A stretch of 64,000 bases of DNA from NCBI RefSeq assembly GCF_023734135.1, contig NZ_AP025730.1, positions 4,898,001 through 4,962,000 on the forward strand, given 5' to 3'. Within the stretch, counting starts at the first letter, position 1. Every line of letters begins with the position of its first letter. This DNA is from Sphaerotilus microaerophilus (GTDB lineage: Bacteria > Pseudomonadota > Gammaproteobacteria > Burkholderiales > Burkholderiaceae_C). Positions 15,419-25,267 of the stretch are shown one piece after another. A program made the position numbers and the translations under genes. The notes under the pieces are model-generated. The model saw only the letters and a list, made by a program, of their open reading frames with translations. It searched no databases and had not been told where the DNA came from.

Positions 15419-18400
15419 ATGCTGAACAGGGAAATCTACAACAAGGCCCCGAAGGAGAACCGGCTCGTCAACAACGGCGTGGCAGAGGTCTCCGAAGACC
15501 ACTCCGCTGCCGCCCAGGACATCCTGCGCTACGAGTTGGAGACCTTCGTCTGCGACGGGCAGTACGAGAAGGGTCTGGAGACGATTCTCGACAAGTTCCT
15601 GGTGAACCTCGACGCCGGCACCGAACAGCCCGGCATCTGGATTTCCGGCTTCTACGGCAGCGGCAAGTCGCACTTGGCCAAGATGCTGCGCACCCTGTGG
15701 ACCGACTACCAGTTCCCCGACGGAGCCACCGCGCGCAGTCTGGCGAAGCTGCCCACCGGCGTGTTCGAGCACCTGAAGGAGCTCAGCATCCAGGGCAAAC
15801 GGCATGGCTCGCTGCACGCCGCGGCCGGCAAGCTGGGCGCCGGCGCGGGCAACAAGGTTCGCTTGGCCCTGCTGGGCATCATCTTCAAGTCGAAGGGCCT
15901 GCCGGCTCAGTACAACCAAGCTCAGTTGCAGATGTGGCTGAAGCGCGAGGGAATCCTGGACGCGGTGCAGCTCGACCTGCAGGCGGAAGGACGGACCCTC
16001 GAGAAGGTGCTGCCTGAGATGTACGTTTCGCAGGCCCTCGCGCAATCTCTGCTGAAGCACCGACCAGACCTGGCTGCCAACCAGAAGGACCTGCGCCTTA
16101 TCTTGAAGAGTCAGTTTCCTGAGGTGCCGGATGTCAGCAGCGACCAGCTGGTGGCCGCTATCGAAGCCGCCTTGGAAGTGGATGGCAAGTTCCCGCTGAC
16201 CTTGGTGGTGCTTGATGAAGTGCAGCAGTACATCGGCACTGACGCCGAGAAGGCCTTCCAGGTCCAGGAGGTTACCGAGACGCTGACCAAGCACTTCAAC
16301 GGAAAGTTGTTGTTCGTGGGCACCGGGCAGTCCGCCTTGTCGGGCATGCCCAACCTGCAGCGCCTGCTGGGACGCTTTCCGGTGCCCGTGATGCTGGGCG
16401 ACTGGGACGTCGAGAACGTCACCCGCCAAATCATCCTGGCCAAGAAGCCCTCGGCGCAGCCCGAGGTGGAGCAGGTCTGGCGCGCCAACCTGGGCGAAAT
16501 CTCCCGCCACCTGCGCGGCACCAAGCTCGAACACGTCACCGACGATGAGGACGTGATGACGTCCGACTACCCTCTGCTGCCTGTGCGCCGCCGCTTCTGG
16601 GAGCGCGTTCTGCGGACCATCGACACCACCGGCACCGTGTCTCAGCTGCGCAGCCAACTGCGCGTGGTGCATGAGGCCGTGTTGGCTACCGCCGACGCAC
16701 CGCTGGGCCACGTCGTGTCCGGGGACTTTCTGTACGACCAGATTGCTGCGAACCTGGTCTCCACGGCGCAACTGCCCAAGGAAGTGTTCGAGAACGTTCA
16801 GAAGTTCGCGGCCGGCGATGCGCACGCCCAGCTCAAGGGCAAGCTGCTCAAGCTCATCTTCCTCATCAACAAGCTGCCGGCAGATGCCGCGCTGGACATC
16901 GGGTTGAAGGCGACTGAGGAGGCGCTCGCCGACCTGCTGGTCACCAACTTGTCAGCCGGTTCGTCCGAACTGCGCAAGCAGCTGCCCGACCTGTTGGCCG
17001 AGCTGCAGAACAAGGACCGGCTGGTGATGGCCCTGGCAGGCGGCAGCGGGACCGAATACCGGCTGCAGACCCGAGAGTCCAGCGCCTGGTACGACGAGTT
17101 CCGCGCTCAGGAGGCCGAACTAAAGGCCGCCCCACAGCGGGTGGAACAGAAGCGCGCCGACCTTCTAAAGGGCCGCTTTGGCGATGTGCTGAAGAAGGTC
17201 CGTGTCGTTCAAGGCAAGGACAACGTCGAGCGCCGCCTGACGCCGACGTACGACGACAGCCTACCCAAGGACCACGAGAAGAGCCTGTACCTGTGGATTC
17301 AGGACGGCTGGCAGACCGAGGAGAAGTCCGTCATCGCCGAGGCCAAAGCCAAGAGCTCCGACAACCCCACGCTCTTCGCCTTCCTGCCGGCACAGCACAA
17401 GACCGAGCTGGCCAACGCCATCGTGGCGTTGGAAGCTGCTCGCACCACGCTGCAGAAGAAGGGCAGCCCGTCGACCGAGGAAGGCCGCGACGCGCAGCGG
17501 TCCATGGAAAGCCGCCAGCGCACTGCGGAGAAGGAGCTCTCCGAACTGCTGGACCAGTTGCTGGCCGGGGTGCGGGTCTTCCAGGCGGGGGGGCAGGAGG
17601 CCGTTGATGGCAATGACCTGGCTGACCGCATGAACCGTGCGGCCAAGTCGTCAGCCATCCGCCTGTACAGCCAGTTCGATGCCGCCGACCACGCCATGTG
17701 GAGCAAGGTGCTCGATGAGGCGCGCAAGGGCAATCTGGAGGCGCTGAAGGCCGTGGGCCACACCCAGGAGGCTGACAAGCACCCGGTTTGCCAGAAGTTG
17801 TTGGCGTTCATCGGCCCCGGCAAGAAGGGCGCCGAGGTTCGCGACAACTTTGAAGCGCCACCCTTCGGGTGGCCGCGTGATGCCATCGACGGCGCGCTGT
17901 ACGCGCTGCTGGCTGCCGGGCACATCAAGGCCTTCGACGCCGCCTCGAAGGCCGTGGACGCCAAGAGCCTCGACCGTGCAAAGGTTACCCAGGCCAGCTT
18001 CCAGCGCGAGAGCGTGAACATCACGCCGCCGCAGCTCATCAAGATTCGCGGGCTGTTCAGCGCGGTCGGCGTGCCTTGCCAGCCCAAGGAAGAGCTGTCC
18101 AAAGTGCCGGCGCTGCTGGCCAAGCTGCGCGAGCAGGCGGCCAAGGCCGGCGGGCAGGCCCCCGCACCCGAAGCACCGAAGCTGGCGTCCATCGAGGCCA
18201 TCGAAGCCCAGAGCGGCAACGCCCAGCTGCAGGAGCTGTTCAACCGGAACGACGAAATCGTTGCCTTGTCGAAGGCATGGACCAAGACCGCGGAAGGCAT
18301 TGCGAAGCGCCTGCCCGTCTGGCGCAAGCTGAACGACCTGCTGCGCCACGCCAAGGCTCTGGGACCCTATCCGACGCTGAAGGCCGAGGCCGATGCGATT

Positions 18401-18880
18401 GAGGCTCAGCGCAGCCTGCTGGCCGACCCGGACCCGGTGCGCCCGCTGCTGGACAAGACGGTGGACGTGTTGCGCCAGGCCCTGAACGCAAAGCTCGACG
18501 GCTTCCAGCAGGCGTTCGCGCAGCAGCATTCGCTTTTGGCGGCCGATGCCGACTGGAACAAGCTCAGCGCCGCGCAGCGTGATGACCTCGGCACCAAGCA
18601 TCACCTGTCGGCCCTGGCTGCCCTGGAGCTGGGTACGCCCGAGCAGCTGCAGGACGCCTTGGACGACTGCGACCTAGAGCATTGGGTCTCGAAGACCCAG
18701 GCGCTGCCCAGTCGCTTCGAGGCCGCTCGCCATGCGGCCGTTCAGCTGCTCAAGCCCAACGTCGTCCACGTGGCGCTGCCGAAGCGCACCCTGAACGACG
18801 AGGCCGAGTTGAAGGCTTGGCTGTCTGAAGTCGAGGCTTTGCTGGTGACCAAGCTCAAGCAGGGGCCCGTGGCGCTCTGA
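15419..18880 (+). CDS. brxC: BREX ATPase BrxC
   Basis: The 1153-residue product starts MLNREIYNKAP, the typical BrxC opening, and has Walker A GFYGSGKS at residues 77-84 (Lys83) and a Walker B-like strand LTLVVLDEVQQYIG near residue 265. The long C-terminal half is helical with Ala/Leu/Lys-rich coiled-coil stretches. BrxC is the large AAA-type ATPase of the system, thought to move or assemble the BREX complex on DNA together with PglX and PglZ. Length is normal (about 1150-1250). A ribosome site (AAGGA) lies just before the ATG. No truncation is seen. Confidence 0.93.
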   Translation: MLNREIYNKAPKENRLVNNGVAEVSEDHSAAAQDILRYELETFVCDGQYEKGLETILDKFLVNLDAGTEQPGIWISGFYGSGKSHLAKMLRTLWTDYQFPDGATARSLAKLPTGVFEHLKELSIQGKRHGSLHAAAGKLGAGAGNKVRLALLGIIFKSKGLPAQYNQAQLQMWLKREGILDAVQLDLQAEGRTLEKVLPEMYVSQALAQSLLKHRPDLAANQKDLRLILKSQFPEVPDVSSDQLVAAIEAALEVDGKFPLTLVVLDEVQQYIGTDAEKAFQVQEVTETLTKHFNGKLLFVGTGQSALSGMPNLQRLLGRFPVPVMLGDWDVENVTRQIILAKKPSAQPEVEQVWRANLGEISRHLRGTKLEHVTDDEDVMTSDYPLLPVRRRFWERVLRTIDTTGTVSQLRSQLRVVHEAVLATADAPLGHVVSGDFLYDQIAANLVSTAQLPKEVFENVQKFAAGDAHAQLKGKLLKLIFLINKLPADAALDIGLKATEEALADLLVTNLSAGSSELRKQLPDLLAELQNKDRLVMALAGGSGTEYRLQTRESSAWYDEFRAQEAELKAAPQRVEQKRADLLKGRFGDVLKKVRVVQGKDNVERRLTPTYDDSLPKDHEKSLYLWIQDGWQTEEKSVIAEAKAKSSDNPTLFAFLPAQHKTELANAIVALEAARTTLQKKGSPSTEEGRDAQRSMESRQRTAEKELSELLDQLLAGVRVFQAGGQEAVDGNDLADRMNRAAKSSAIRLYSQFDAADHAMWSKVLDEARKGNLEALKAVGHTQEADKHPVCQKLLAFIGPGKKGAEVRDNFEAPPFGWPRDAIDGALYALLAAGHIKAFDAASKAVDAKSLDRAKVTQASFQRESVNITPPQLIKIRGLFSAVGVPCQPKEELSKVPALLAKLREQAAKAGGQAPAPEAPKLASIEAIEAQSGNAQLQELFNRNDEIVALSKAWTKTAEGIAKRLPVWRKLNDLLRHAKALGPYPTLKAEADAIEAQRSLLADPDPVRPLLDKTVDVLRQALNAKLDGFQQAFAQQHSLLAADADWNKLSAAQRDDLGTKHHLSALAALELGTPEQLQDALDDCDLEHWVSKTQALPSRFEAARHAAVQLLKPNVVHVALPKRTLNDEAELKAWLSEVEALLVTKLKQGPVAL

Positions 18881-18960
18881 GCGATGAACAAGGAGGCCAG
18901 GTAGCTCGGTCTGCGTGACCCCGTTACCTGCGTTACGTCGAAAACAAGACACAGAACACC

Positions 18961-21900
18961 ATGTCGCCCCAAAGCATCAACAACCAGCCCCTGGCCAAGC
19001 CCCTGCGCAGCCAGCTCGAAGCCACCGTCAAGTCCGCCCGCGACGTGGCCGAGAAAGGCGCCCAGGCCGCTCTGAGCCAACTGGCCGTGGGCGAAGCCAC
19101 CGCCCCCGGCTACTTGACCGACGACCTCAAGGCCCTGCGCCGCCGCCTGCGCGCCCACGGCCGCGCGCTGGGCGACAAGAAGGCCAGCGACGACACCCAG
19201 GCCCTGCAGCACCTGGTCTGGGAAGTGGCCTACGAGCATTGGCACCGCATGCTGTTCGCCCGCTTCCTGGCAGAGAACGGCCTGCTGCTGTGGGAGCCCG
19301 GCGCGGCGGTGTCGCTGGACGACTGCGAAGCCCTGGTGCAGGAAGCCGACCCGGCGATGAACCTGGGCGCCAAGACCAAGTGGGAACTCGCCGGCAAGCT
19401 GGCCGCACGCATGCTGCCCCAGGTGTTCAAGCCGCAGAGCCCGGTGTTCGAGCTGGCCTTCGCGCCGGAGCACCAGCGCGAGTTGGAGCGCTTGCTGGCC
19501 GCGTTGCTGCCCGAGGTGTTCAAGGCCAGCGACAGCCTGGGCTGGGTCTACCAGTTCTGGCAGGCCAAGCGCAAGGACGAGGTCAACGCCTCGGAGGTGA
19601 AGATTGGCGCCGACGAGCTGCCCGCCGTCACCCAGCTCTTCACCGAGCCCTACATGGTGGACTTCCTGCTCCACAACTCGCTGGGCGCCTGGTGGGTGAC
19701 ACGCCACCCCGGTCAGACCTGCCCCGTGCCACTGACCTACCTGCGCACGTTGGACGACGGCACGCCCGCCGCCGGCAAGTTCGAAGGCTGGCCTGACCGG
19801 CTGGAAGACTTCAAGCTGCTGGACCCGTGCTGCGGCTCGGGCCACTTCCTGGTGGCGGCCTTCCTGCTGCTGGTGCCCATGCGCATGGCGGCCGAGGGCC
19901 TGAGCGCGATGGACGCGGTGGACGCCGTGCTGGCCGACAACCTGCACGGCCTGGAACTGGACGCCCGCTGCGTGGAAATCGCCGTTTTCGCACTTGCCCT
20001 GGCGGCCTGGCGTTTCCCAGACGAAAACGGCGACCCGCTGGGCGTGCGCGCCGACATGCCCGCGCCGCAGGTGGCCTGCTGCGGCCTGAAGGTGGCGGCC
20101 AAGCCCGAGGACTGGATGGCCCTCGTGCCGGATGACGCACCGAACGCGGCTTACCTGCGGCAGGAACTGCGCCTGCTGCACGCCAGCTTCGCCCAGGCGC
20201 CGCTGCTGGGCAGCCTGCTGGACCCGGCGCGCAGCCTGAAGAACGACCTGGCCACATCCAGCTTTGACACCCTGCGCGACCTGCTGGGGCGGGCACTGGC
20301 TACCGAGCGTTCGGCGACTCTGTGGGGGCAGGCCAGCGAGCTGCAGGACGACAGCTGGGACTTAGCGCTCACCGCGAAGGGCTTGCTGGATGCGGCCCGG
20401 CTGCTGGACGGGCGCTATCACCTGGTGGTGACCAACGTGCCCTACCTGGCGCGCGGCAAGCACCACGACACGCTGAAGGACTACTGCGAGGCCCATTACC
20501 CCGAGGCCAAGAATGACCTGGCCAATGTGTTCCTGGAGCGCTGTCTAGAGCTCAGCCGCGACCAAGGTGCAGGCGTGGTGCAAATCGTGATGCCGCAGAA
20601 CTGGCTATTTCTTTCCAGCTACAAGAAGCAGAGGCAGTCGCTGCTCAAGTCGGTTCAGTGGAATCTGCTGGCTAGGCTAGGCGAAGGAGGTTTCGACAGC
20701 CCGCAGGCAGCGGGTGCATTCATCATCTTGCTCACTCAGACCAACGCCTTGGCGACTGAGGGCCATCAAGTGCGAGGTTTGGATGCCAGCGCGCCCAAAG
20801 CGGCACAGGAAAAGGCAGCGCTGCTACGCGAAGGTGAAATGCTGACCGCGAGTCAGAAGGGGCAGTTAGGGAATCCGGACGCAAAGGTGGTGCTCTCGGG
20901 CAATGCTTCGGGGACGCTCCTTAAGCTGTACGCGAAGAGCAACCTTGGGATTTGTACTGGAGACTACAGCCGCTTCGGTCGCTCGTTTTGGGAGGTTTCC
21001 AAGATTGAGGGAACCGAGTGGGCCTTCCAACAGAGTTCGGTCGAGTCTGTTTGCGAGTACGGCGGCGCTTCGCAAGTGTTGTATTGGCAGAGCGGCAGTG
21101 GCGAGTTTCTTGCCTATCTGCGTGAGCGGCTCGGGCCAGAACAAGTTGGGTCTTGGCTACGGGGAAGAGAAGCCTGGGGCAAGAAGGGAGTCACAATCAC
21201 GGCGACCCGTAGCCTGCCCGTTACGCTCTATTCTGGCGAACTGTTTGACAACAACGTTAGCGTCGTTGTCCCCGACAAAGATGAGTATCTCCCTGCAATA
21301 TGGTGCTACTTGTCGACAGGCAGCTTTCATGATGACGTCAGGAGCTTCAATCAGCAGCTGAAGATTACTGACCAGAGTTTTGTCGAGGTCACATTTGACC
21401 TTGAACATTGGCAACAAGTCGCCGTCGAGCGCTACCCCAACGGCCTGCCCAAACCGCATTCCGACGACCCCACCCAGTGGCTTTTCCATGGCCACCCGCA
21501 GTCAGCCACCGACCCACTGCAAGTCGCCGTCGCCCGCCTGGCCGGCTACCGCTGGCCGGCCGAGACCGACACGGCGATGGAGCTGGCAGACGAGGCCCGC
21601 ACCTGGATTGCGCGCTGCGACCAGCTGGCCGAGCACATCGACGACGACGGCATCGTCTGCCTGCCCTCGGTGCGCGGCGAGGCGCCCGCCCATGACCGTC
21701 TGCTCAAGCTGCTGATTGCCGCCTGGGAGACCGTGCAGCCCGGCAGCTGGAAGCCCACCGTGCTCGACAAGCTGCTGGCCGATGCCGACTGCGCCGGCAA
21801 GGGCCTGGACGTCTGGTTGCGCGAGAAGTTCTTCGAGCAGCACGCCAAGCGCTTCCACCACCGCCCCTTCATCTGGCATGTGTGGGATGGCCTGAAGGAC

Positions 21901-22371
21901 GGCTTCGCCGCGCTGGTGAACTACCACCTGCTCGACCACAAGAAGCTGGAACGCCTCATCCACACCTACCTGGGCGACTGGATACGCCAGCAGGAGGCCG
22001 GCGTGCGCTCTGGCGCTGACGGCGCGCAGCAGCGCCTGGCCGCCGCTCAGGACCTGAAACGTCGCCTGGAGCTCATCCTCGAAGGCGAGCCGCCCTACGA
22101 CATCTTCGTGCGCTGGAAGCCGCTGGCCGAGCAGCCCATCGGCTGGAACCCCGACCTCAACGACGGCGTGCGCCTGAACATCCGCCCCTTCATGACCGCC
22201 GAGGTGCTGCGCCACAACAAGAAGCCCAAGCTCAACATCACCTGGGACAAGGACAGGGGCAAGGACGTGGAGAGTGCGCCGTGGTTCAAGACCTTTGGTG
22301 GCGACCGCATCAACGACCACCACCTGACGGTCGCGGAGAAGAAAGCAGCCCAGGAGGCACGCCGTGGCTGA
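18961..22371 (+). CDS. pglX: BREX adenine-specific DNA methyltransferase PglX
   Basis: This is the modification and recognition protein of BREX: it methylates a non-palindromic host motif at N6-adenine and marks self DNA. The SAM-binding motif LLDPCCGSGHF is at about residues 286-296; the catalytic motif reads N492-V-P-Y495 in VVTNVPYLARGKH rather than the usual NPPY. The C-terminal half, with the IKITDQSFVEV-type region and beyond, forms the target-recognition part. At 1136 residues the length is normal. The central segment about 20600-21420 has visibly lower GC than the rest of the gene, as expected where a specificity domain has been exchanged. The stop lies eight bases inside the next gene. 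Confidence 0.93.
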   Translation: MSPQSINNQPLAKPLRSQLEATVKSARDVAEKGAQAALSQLAVGEATAPGYLTDDLKALRRRLRAHGRALGDKKASDDTQALQHLVWEVAYEHWHRMLFARFLAENGLLLWEPGAAVSLDDCEALVQEADPAMNLGAKTKWELAGKLAARMLPQVFKPQSPVFELAFAPEHQRELERLLAALLPEVFKASDSLGWVYQFWQAKRKDEVNASEVKIGADELPAVTQLFTEPYMVDFLLHNSLGAWWVTRHPGQTCPVPLTYLRTLDDGTPAAGKFEGWPDRLEDFKLLDPCCGSGHFLVAAFLLLVPMRMAAEGLSAMDAVDAVLADNLHGLELDARCVEIAVFALALAAWRFPDENGDPLGVRADMPAPQVACCGLKVAAKPEDWMALVPDDAPNAAYLRQELRLLHASFAQAPLLGSLLDPARSLKNDLATSSFDTLRDLLGRALATERSATLWGQASELQDDSWDLALTAKGLLDAARLLDGRYHLVVTNVPYLARGKHHDTLKDYCEAHYPEAKNDLANVFLERCLELSRDQGAGVVQIVMPQNWLFLSSYKKQRQSLLKSVQWNLLARLGEGGFDSPQAAGAFIILLTQTNALATEGHQVRGLDASAPKAAQEKAALLREGEMLTASQKGQLGNPDAKVVLSGNASGTLLKLYAKSNLGICTGDYSRFGRSFWEVSKIEGTEWAFQQSSVESVCEYGGASQVLYWQSGSGEFLAYLRERLGPEQVGSWLRGREAWGKKGVTITATRSLPVTLYSGELFDNNVSVVVPDKDEYLPAIWCYLSTGSFHDDVRSFNQQLKITDQSFVEVTFDLEHWQQVAVERYPNGLPKPHSDDPTQWLFHGHPQSATDPLQVAVARLAGYRWPAETDTAMELADEARTWIARCDQLAEHIDDDGIVCLPSVRGEAPAHDRLLKLLIAAWETVQPGSWKPTVLDKLLADADCAGKGLDVWLREKFFEQHAKRFHHRPFIWHVWDGLKDGFAALVNYHLLDHKKLERLIHTYLGDWIRQQEAGVRSGADGAQQRLAAAQDLKRRLELILEGEPPYDIFVRWKPLAEQPIGWNPDLNDGVRLNIRPFMTAEVLRHNKKPKLNITWDKDRGKDVESAPWFKTFGGDRINDHHLTVAEKKAAQEARRG

Positions 22372-25234
22372 CTACGAAGGGATGCGATGGTTCAAGTGCG
22401 ACTTCCAGGTTCAAACGCCCGAAGACGCTGCGCACTGGGATGATGCTGATACGCGGCTGCCGGAGCCACGCCTATCTCCGGTTTTGCCGGCGCCGGATGC
22501 CAATGGCGTGGTGGGACCTGCGAAGCCAGATGAAAGTCGCCTCCAGGAGATTGCGCGGACCTACCTTCGTCGTTGCCATGAGGTCGGCTTGGAGCTGATT
22601 GGCGTTACGGACCACAACTTCTCTCAGAGGACGGACCCTCGGGAGTGGTTCCTGACGCATCTGGTGGAGCAGAACAAAACGGTCGCAGGGGAGTTGGGGC
22701 GACAGCCGCTACACATCCTGCCGGGCTTCGAGGTGGACATTGGCTACCACGTGCTGTGCCTGTTCGAGCCGGCGAGGAAAGAGCGCGACATCCGGCGGGT
22801 AAACAAGCTGCTCTGTAAGCTCGGTCTGGACGAAGGCGAACGGTTCCAACGCGGCCAACCCAGGCCCTTGCGCAGAGCGGACGCGAATGTCTCGCTCAAG
22901 GACCTCATCGACCTCGTGCAAGGCAAGCGCAATGGCATCGTCATCGCGGCACACGCCGACCAAGCGGACGGCATTCTGGAAGGTGCCCGCAATGCGGACG
23001 ACTACAAATACAAGAAGTTGCTTGCCTTTGAAGTAACCCAGAGTCCGCCTTCTAGGAGGGTTCTCGACATCGTTGAAGGGCGGAACCGTGAATGGTCCAG
23101 AACTGACTGCCACCCCGCCTACGTCATGTCGTCGGACGCCAAGTCGCTCAAGACAGACGACCAGGGGCAGCCCGTCGCCAACTCGCTGGGCTACCGGCAC
23201 ACCTGGCTCAAGATGTCCAAGCCTTCCATCGAGGCGCTGCGGCAAGCATTCCTGGACCCGCTGTCCCGCATCCAGCTGCAGGGCGCTCGCCCGAGCGAGG
23301 CGCTGGTGCATCCACGCATCACCAAGGTCTCGGTTCGAGGGGCGAGGTTTCTGGAAGACCAGGACGTGCACTTCTCGGAGGGCTTCAACTGCGTCATCGG
23401 CGGTCGCGGCAGCGGCAAGTCGTCTTTGCTGGAGTACGTGCGGTTTGCGATTGCGCACGAGGACCCGGCAGCCAAGACCGAAGACGAAGACCCATCTTTG
23501 CAGCGCAAGCGCAAGCTGCTGAAGGAGTCGCTGACGCCCGAGGCGGAACTGCGGGTCACCTTCGAGGTGGGCAACGGGGTGTCGGACACCTTGGTCTACG
23601 CGCCAGGGAAGCCCGCAGGCCAGCAACGGTGGCTGGATGGTCGCGAAGTGGCTGACCTGAACACCGTGCTTCGACAGCTCCAGCTTCAGTTCTTCAGCCA
23701 AGGCGAGCTCAGCCGCATGACCAACGGCGCGCAGGGCCAGGCTCAGGTCTTGGCGCTGATTGACACGGCCGCCGGAGCATCGCTGTTGGAGCTCAAGGCG
23801 ACCGAGCGCGACCGCAAGGCGCACCTGAAAGCACTCTTCCAGAGCACACGCGACGCCGCCCGCCTGCAAGCTGAGGTCGCCGAGGCGCAGCAAGAGGCTG
23901 TCGAGCTGGCGCGGCAGTTAAAGGCGCGCGAGGCGGTCCAAGAGGACTCGCAGCTGAACCAGCTGGCACTGGAGGCACGTAGGCACCTCAACCGCATGAA
24001 ATCGGCGGATGCGCCTGTCGTGGAAGCGGTGAACCAGGTACTGCAGCAGTTGGGCACGTCGCTGGAGCCGCTATCCGCCAGTGCGGACAACTGGCCGAAC
24101 GCGGCTTGGTTCAAGGGCGCCACGACGCAGATGGAGCAGGCGCGGGCGGACTTGGCCGCGGCCATCACCAATGCCATGACTGGCTACCAGCAGGCGATGA
24201 CCGCTTGCCTTGGGGAAGGCGCCACCCAGGCAACCGAGCAAGAAATTGCCGCCGTGCAGGAGCGTTTCCGCGCAGCATGCGTGGCGAGTGGCATCCGGGA
24301 AGAGGACATCGCCCGGATGCAGGGCCTGGAAGAAAAGCGCCAAGAGAAGCTGAAGTTGGTCGAGGAGCGACAGAAGCGACTGGCCGAGGTGCGGATTGAA
24401 GCGGACAAGTTTCCGCAGGTGCTCAGCGAGCTGCACGCGGTCTGGCGCTCGCAGTTCGATGCCCGCCGGGCAACGGCCGAAGCCATCCAGGCAGCTGTGG
24501 CCTCCCAGACCGTCCGGTTGACCACCGCCCTCATGGCCGACGAAGCGTCGTTCAAGGCGGCCTGGGCGCGGTTGGCCCCGACGGACAAGCGCGGGAAGCT
24601 GGCTCGCCGATGGGACGACTACGGTGACGAGCTGTTCCGTGAGTGGAAGAAGCGGGCCGATGCATCCGTCTGGGAGACGCTGGAAGCGGCAAGAGCGGAC
24701 ACAGGGGTGCTTGAGACCGTGCTCTTGGAAGGCCTGCACCAAGCGCTGTTCGTGCACCTCGACGGCGAAAACACCCGCCCCCTGTGGGAGGACGTGCGCA
24801 TCTCCCGCGTGAGCGACGGCATCGACGTTGAGCTGTTGCGCGAGGACCGAACCGTTGCGGGCTCCATGAGTGGTGCCCTGTCAGAAGGGCAGCGGAACAC
24901 CGTCCTGCTGAACCTGATGCTGGCACGCGGGGAAGGCCCCATCGTGATTGACCAGCCCGAGGACGAGCTGGACTCGAGCTTCATTTACCGCACCCTGGTT
25001 CGCGACCTGAGGGCTGCAAAGAGCAAGCGGCAACTGATAGTCGCCACGCACAACGCGAACCTGCCGGTCAACGCGGACGCCGAACAAATCTACGCCCTGG
25101 AGGCCCGGGACGGGCGTGGCAAGCCCCGCGCCCATGGCGGGCTCGACCGCAAGGGCGTGGCTGAGGCGGTGCTGGACATCATGGAAGGCTCAGAACAAGC
25201 CTTCAAGCAGCGCAGCGAGAAGTACCACTTCTGA
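22364..25234 (+). CDS. TrlF-type protein: PHP phosphoesterase domain plus SMC-like ATPase
   Basis: A GTG start is chosen because CAGGAGG stands directly before it; it overlaps the pglX stop. The N-terminal third looks like a PHP-type metal phosphoesterase: GVTDHNF (residues 81-86), PGFEVDIGYHVL and IAAHAD near 197. The rest is a split ABC/SMC ATPase: Walker A GGRGSGKSS near 346-353, a coiled-coil middle (about 480-740), signature LSEGQR near 839, Walker B PIVIDQPEDELD near 860 and the H-loop ATHNAN. NCBI calls this architecture the TrlF family. It is common in defence islands, and its place inside a BREX operon implies co-transcription. Its biochemical role is not known to me. Confidence 0.85.
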   Translation: MADYEGMRWFKCDFQVQTPEDAAHWDDADTRLPEPRLSPVLPAPDANGVVGPAKPDESRLQEIARTYLRRCHEVGLELIGVTDHNFSQRTDPREWFLTHLVEQNKTVAGELGRQPLHILPGFEVDIGYHVLCLFEPARKERDIRRVNKLLCKLGLDEGERFQRGQPRPLRRADANVSLKDLIDLVQGKRNGIVIAAHADQADGILEGARNADDYKYKKLLAFEVTQSPPSRRVLDIVEGRNREWSRTDCHPAYVMSSDAKSLKTDDQGQPVANSLGYRHTWLKMSKPSIEALRQAFLDPLSRIQLQGARPSEALVHPRITKVSVRGARFLEDQDVHFSEGFNCVIGGRGSGKSSLLEYVRFAIAHEDPAAKTEDEDPSLQRKRKLLKESLTPEAELRVTFEVGNGVSDTLVYAPGKPAGQQRWLDGREVADLNTVLRQLQLQFFSQGELSRMTNGAQGQAQVLALIDTAAGASLLELKATERDRKAHLKALFQSTRDAARLQAEVAEAQQEAVELARQLKAREAVQEDSQLNQLALEARRHLNRMKSADAPVVEAVNQVLQQLGTSLEPLSASADNWPNAAWFKGATTQMEQARADLAAAITNAMTGYQQAMTACLGEGATQATEQEIAAVQERFRAACVASGIREEDIARMQGLEEKRQEKLKLVEERQKRLAEVRIEADKFPQVLSELHAVWRSQFDARRATAEAIQAAVASQTVRLTTALMADEASFKAAWARLAPTDKRGKLARRWDDYGDELFREWKKRADASVWETLEAARADTGVLETVLLEGLHQALFVHLDGENTRPLWEDVRISRVSDGIDVELLREDRTVAGSMSGALSEGQRNTVLLNLMLARGEGPIVIDQPEDELDSSFIYRTLVRDLRAAKSKRQLIVATHNANLPVNADAEQIYALEARDGRGKPRAHGGLDRKGVAEAVLDIMEGSEQAFKQRSEKYHF

Positions 25235-25267
25235 CGCGAGCGACCACCAGGGAGAACAAGGGCAACC

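Noticed and set aside
14951..16825. Long open frame on the minus strand across brxB and brxC
   Set aside because: It is antisense to two clearly assigned BREX genes in high-GC DNA, has no family motif and no ribosome site.
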